This document shows, in pieces, positions 62,214 to 64,000 of a stretch of DNA of 64,000 bases; positions within the stretch are counted from its first letter, which is position 1, and each line of letters begins with the position of its first letter. Under the pieces are notes generated by a model that saw only the letters and a program-made list of their open reading frames with translations, was not told the DNA's origin and did no database searches. A program made the translations under genes and the position numbers. Source of the stretch: Streptomyces sp. NBC_01463 (GTDB lineage Bacteria; Actinomycetota; Actinomycetes; Streptomycetales; Streptomycetaceae); contig CP109468.1 of assembly GCA_036227345.1 (NCBI GenBank), positions 7,316,001 through 7,380,000 of the forward strand, given 5' to 3'.

Positions 62214-62385
62214 CAGGGCCTGTCGTCCGGGGTCATTCCGGGCTCGCGGGGTCCGGCGCACGGTCCCCCGGGCCCCTGGCCTCGCTCGACGAGGGGAGCC
62301 CCCGTCCGACGCCCTCCTCGCCCCGCAACCGCACGCACCGGACCACGCTCCCCGATCCGGCCTGATCCGACGAAAGGCCCTAGCA

Positions 62386-63546
62386 GTGAAGATCGGCATC
62401 GTCTGCCCGTACTCCTGGGACGTACCCGGCGGCGTGCAGTTCCACATCCGGGACCTGGCCGAGCACCTGATCCGCCTCGGCCACCAGGTGTCCGTGCTGG
62501 CCCCGGCCGACGACGAGACGCCGCTGCCGCCGTACGTGGTGTCCGCGGGCCGGGCCGTGCCAGTCCCGTACAACGGCTCCGTCGCCCGGCTGAACTTCGG
62601 CTTCCTGTCCGCGGCGCGGGTGCGGCGGTGGCTGCACGACGGCACCTTCGACGTGATCCACATCCATGAGCCGACCTCGCCGTCCCTGGGCCTGCTGACC
62701 TGCTGGGCGGCGCAGGGGCCGATCGTCGCCACGTTCCACACGTCCAACCCGCGCTCCCGGGCGATGATCGCCGCGTATCCGATCCTGCAGCCGGCGCTGG
62801 AGAAGATCAGCGCGCGCATCGCGGTGAGCGAGTACGCGCGCCGGACCCTGGTCGAGCACCTGGGCGGCGACGCCGTGGTCATTCCGAACGGGGTCGACGT
62901 CGGTTTCTTCGCCGCCGCCGAGCCCCGGCCCGAGTGGCAGGGCGGCACGATCGGCTTCATCGGCCGGATCGACGAACCCCGCAAGGGCCTGCCCGTCCTC
63001 ATGCGGGCGCTGCCCGCGATCCTCGCCGCCCGCCCGGAGACCAGACTGCTGGTGGCGGGCCGGGGCGACGAGGAGGAGGCCGTCGCCTCGCTGCCGAAGG
63101 AGATGCGCGCGCGCGTCGAGTTCCTCGGCATGGTGAGCGACGAGGACAAGGCACGGCTGCTGCGCAGCGTCGACGTGTACGTCGCGCCCAACACCGGCGG
63201 CGAGAGCTTCGGCATCATCCTGGTCGAGGCCATGTCGGCCGGCGCGCCGGTCCTCGCCAGCGATCTGGACGCCTTCGCGCAGGTCCTGGACCTGGGCGCG
63301 GCGGGCGAACTCTTCGCCAACGAGGACGCGGACGCGCTGGCCGCGGCGGCGGTCCGGCTGCTGGGCGACCCCGGGCGGCGCGCGGAGCTGCGGGAGCGCG
63401 GCAGCGCCCATGTGCGGCGCTTCGACTGGTCGACGGTCGGGGCGGACATCCTCGCCGTGTACGAGACGGTGGCGGACGGCGCCGCGTCGGTCGCCGCGGA
63501 CGAACGCACGGGCCTGCGGGCCCGGTTCGGGCTGGCCCGGGACTGA
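62386..63546 (+). CDS. pimA: Phosphatidylinositol alpha-mannosyltransferase PimA
   Basis: A 386-residue GT-B glycosyltransferase of family GT4. It transfers mannose from GDP-mannose to the 2-position of inositol in phosphatidylinositol. The N-terminal loop is YSWDVPGGVQFHIRDLAEHL, the nucleotide domain has IGRIDEPRKGLPVL, and the E-x7-E donor motif is GGESFGIILVEAMSAGAPV. Length is normal (M. tuberculosis PimA is about 378). GTG at 62386. It is separated from patA by 245 bp containing the palindromic element, so it may be partly uncoupled from pgsA-patA. Confidence 0.94.
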   Translation: MKIGIVCPYSWDVPGGVQFHIRDLAEHLIRLGHQVSVLAPADDETPLPPYVVSAGRAVPVPYNGSVARLNFGFLSAARVRRWLHDGTFDVIHIHEPTSPSLGLLTCWAAQGPIVATFHTSNPRSRAMIAAYPILQPALEKISARIAVSEYARRTLVEHLGGDAVVIPNGVDVGFFAAAEPRPEWQGGTIGFIGRIDEPRKGLPVLMRALPAILAARPETRLLVAGRGDEEEAVASLPKEMRARVEFLGMVSDEDKARLLRSVDVYVAPNTGGESFGIILVEAMSAGAPVLASDLDAFAQVLDLGAAGELFANEDADALAAAAVRLLGDPGRRAELRERGSAHVRRFDWSTVGADILAVYETVADGAASVAADERTGLRARFGLARD

Positions 63547-63684
63547 GGGCGGGCCGGGGGCCGGGGCCCGGCCCCGGACCGACGGCGCACGCGGGACCGG
63601 GCGCCGCCCGGCCCCGCTTCCGGGCGGCTGCCGCCACGCCCGGGGAGGCCGGCGCGCCTCCGCGCACCGGTAGCCTTGCCGCCC

Positions 63685-64000
63685 GTGACCGAAACCCTCA
63701 TCTGGGCCGCCGTCGTGCTCATCGCGATCGGCCTGTACCTCAGCTGGACCGCCGGCCGCCTCGACCGGCTCCACACCCGCATCGACGCGGCCCGGGCCGC
63801 CCTCGACGCCCAACTGCTGCGCCGTGCCTCGGTCACCCAGGAACTCGCCACGTCCGGTGTCCTCGACCCGGCCTCCTCCATCGTGCTGTACGAGGCCGCG
63901 CACGCCGCCCGTCAGTCGGAGGAGGAGCACCGCGAGGTCGCCGAGAGCGAACTGAGCACCGCCCTGCGTGCCGTGTTCGGCGAGCGGGCGCAGGTGGAGG
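63685..64000 (+). CDS. Membrane-anchored protein, 3' end outside window
   Basis: An open frame from GTG at 63685 to the window edge (105 codons seen). It starts MTETLIWAAVVLIAIGLYLS, a single N-terminal membrane helix, followed by a long helical region (WTAGRLDRLHTRIDAARAAL, then DAQLLRRASVTQELATSG), a layout like LemA-type or other coiled-coil membrane proteins. It follows pimA as in other Streptomyces. Function unknown; the C terminus is needed to decide the family. Confidence 0.75.
   Translation, partial: MTETLIWAAVVLIAIGLYLSWTAGRLDRLHTRIDAARAALDAQLLRRASVTQELATSGVLDPASSIVLYEAAHAARQSEEEHREVAESELSTALRAVFGERAQVE

Noticed and set aside
60912..63881. 989-codon minus-strand frame opposite pgsA-patA-pimA
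   Set aside because: Antisense shadow of well-identified genes; Arg/Ala/Ser-rich with no motif.

Overview
The window is a very GC-rich actinomycete chromosome segment with strong third-position GC bias and many GTG/TTG starts. The developmental gene ssgB, the phosphatidylinositol mannoside gene cluster and the gene order (arg genes, metNIQ, cobalamin genes, ssgB, thrS, pgsA) mark it as Streptomyces. From memory this order matches the S. coelicolor core around SCO1524-SCO1578, read in the opposite direction. I see no phage, integrase, insertion sequence, CRISPR array or rRNA.

Layout. 1-6.8 kb: arginine biosynthesis (argB partial, argD, argR, then argH after three minus-strand genes: an L,D-transpeptidase-like protein, a PNPOx-like flavoprotein and a HEAT-repeat protein). 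A palindrome that looks like an ArgR box covers the argH -10 element. 6.9-14.9 kb: aldo/keto reductase, HAD-like protein, a TetR/MFS efflux pair, PlsC-type acyltransferase, secreted glycerophosphodiesterase, ECF-like sigma factor, acetyltransferase and two small membrane proteins. 14.9-18.2 kb: methionine ABC transporter metNIQ behind a long leader carrying a 28-codon ORF with a Cys/Met-rich end. 19.1-25.6 kb: corrinoid/siroheme genes: CobL (CbiE-CbiT), a 1149-residue BluB-CobT fusion with a huge low-complexity N terminus, and CysG. 25.6-34.4 kb: SpoU rRNA methyltransferase, Ser/Thr kinase, small proteins, a kinase-fold protein, a minus-strand tRNA cluster (Gly, Cys, Val x3), PabB/PabC for folate, a GNAT and a DsbA-like protein.

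35.1-46.5 kb: a two-part locus for pectin rhamnogalacturonan use: LacI regulator plus AXE1-type esterase, then, after ssgB and housekeeping genes, a sugar ABC transporter without its own ATPase, a YesL-family membrane protein and a Tat-exported PL26-like exo-rhamnogalacturonan lyase. Three similar 12-bp operators (two before lacI, one before the transporter) tie the halves together. An identical 81-nt repeat holding tRNA-Val(CAC) brackets the transporter/lyase half.

46.6-54.6 kb: a very large polytopic membrane protein, SRPBCC protein, DEDDh exonuclease, a DUF4365 nuclease-like protein overlapping an unknown partner gene, and thrS. 54.6-64 kb: ion channel, HIT protein, membrane protein, EF-G2-like GTPase with changed G3 and G4 motifs, and the PIM genes pgsA, patA and pimA, preceded by a 25-bp inverted repeat and interrupted by a 73-bp MITE-like palindrome.

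Most genes are housekeeping. The parts that look least described are the metNIQ leader ORF, the BluB-CobT low-complexity fusion, the LacI-linked pectin locus, the DUF4365 gene pair and the two palindromic elements near pgsA/pimA.
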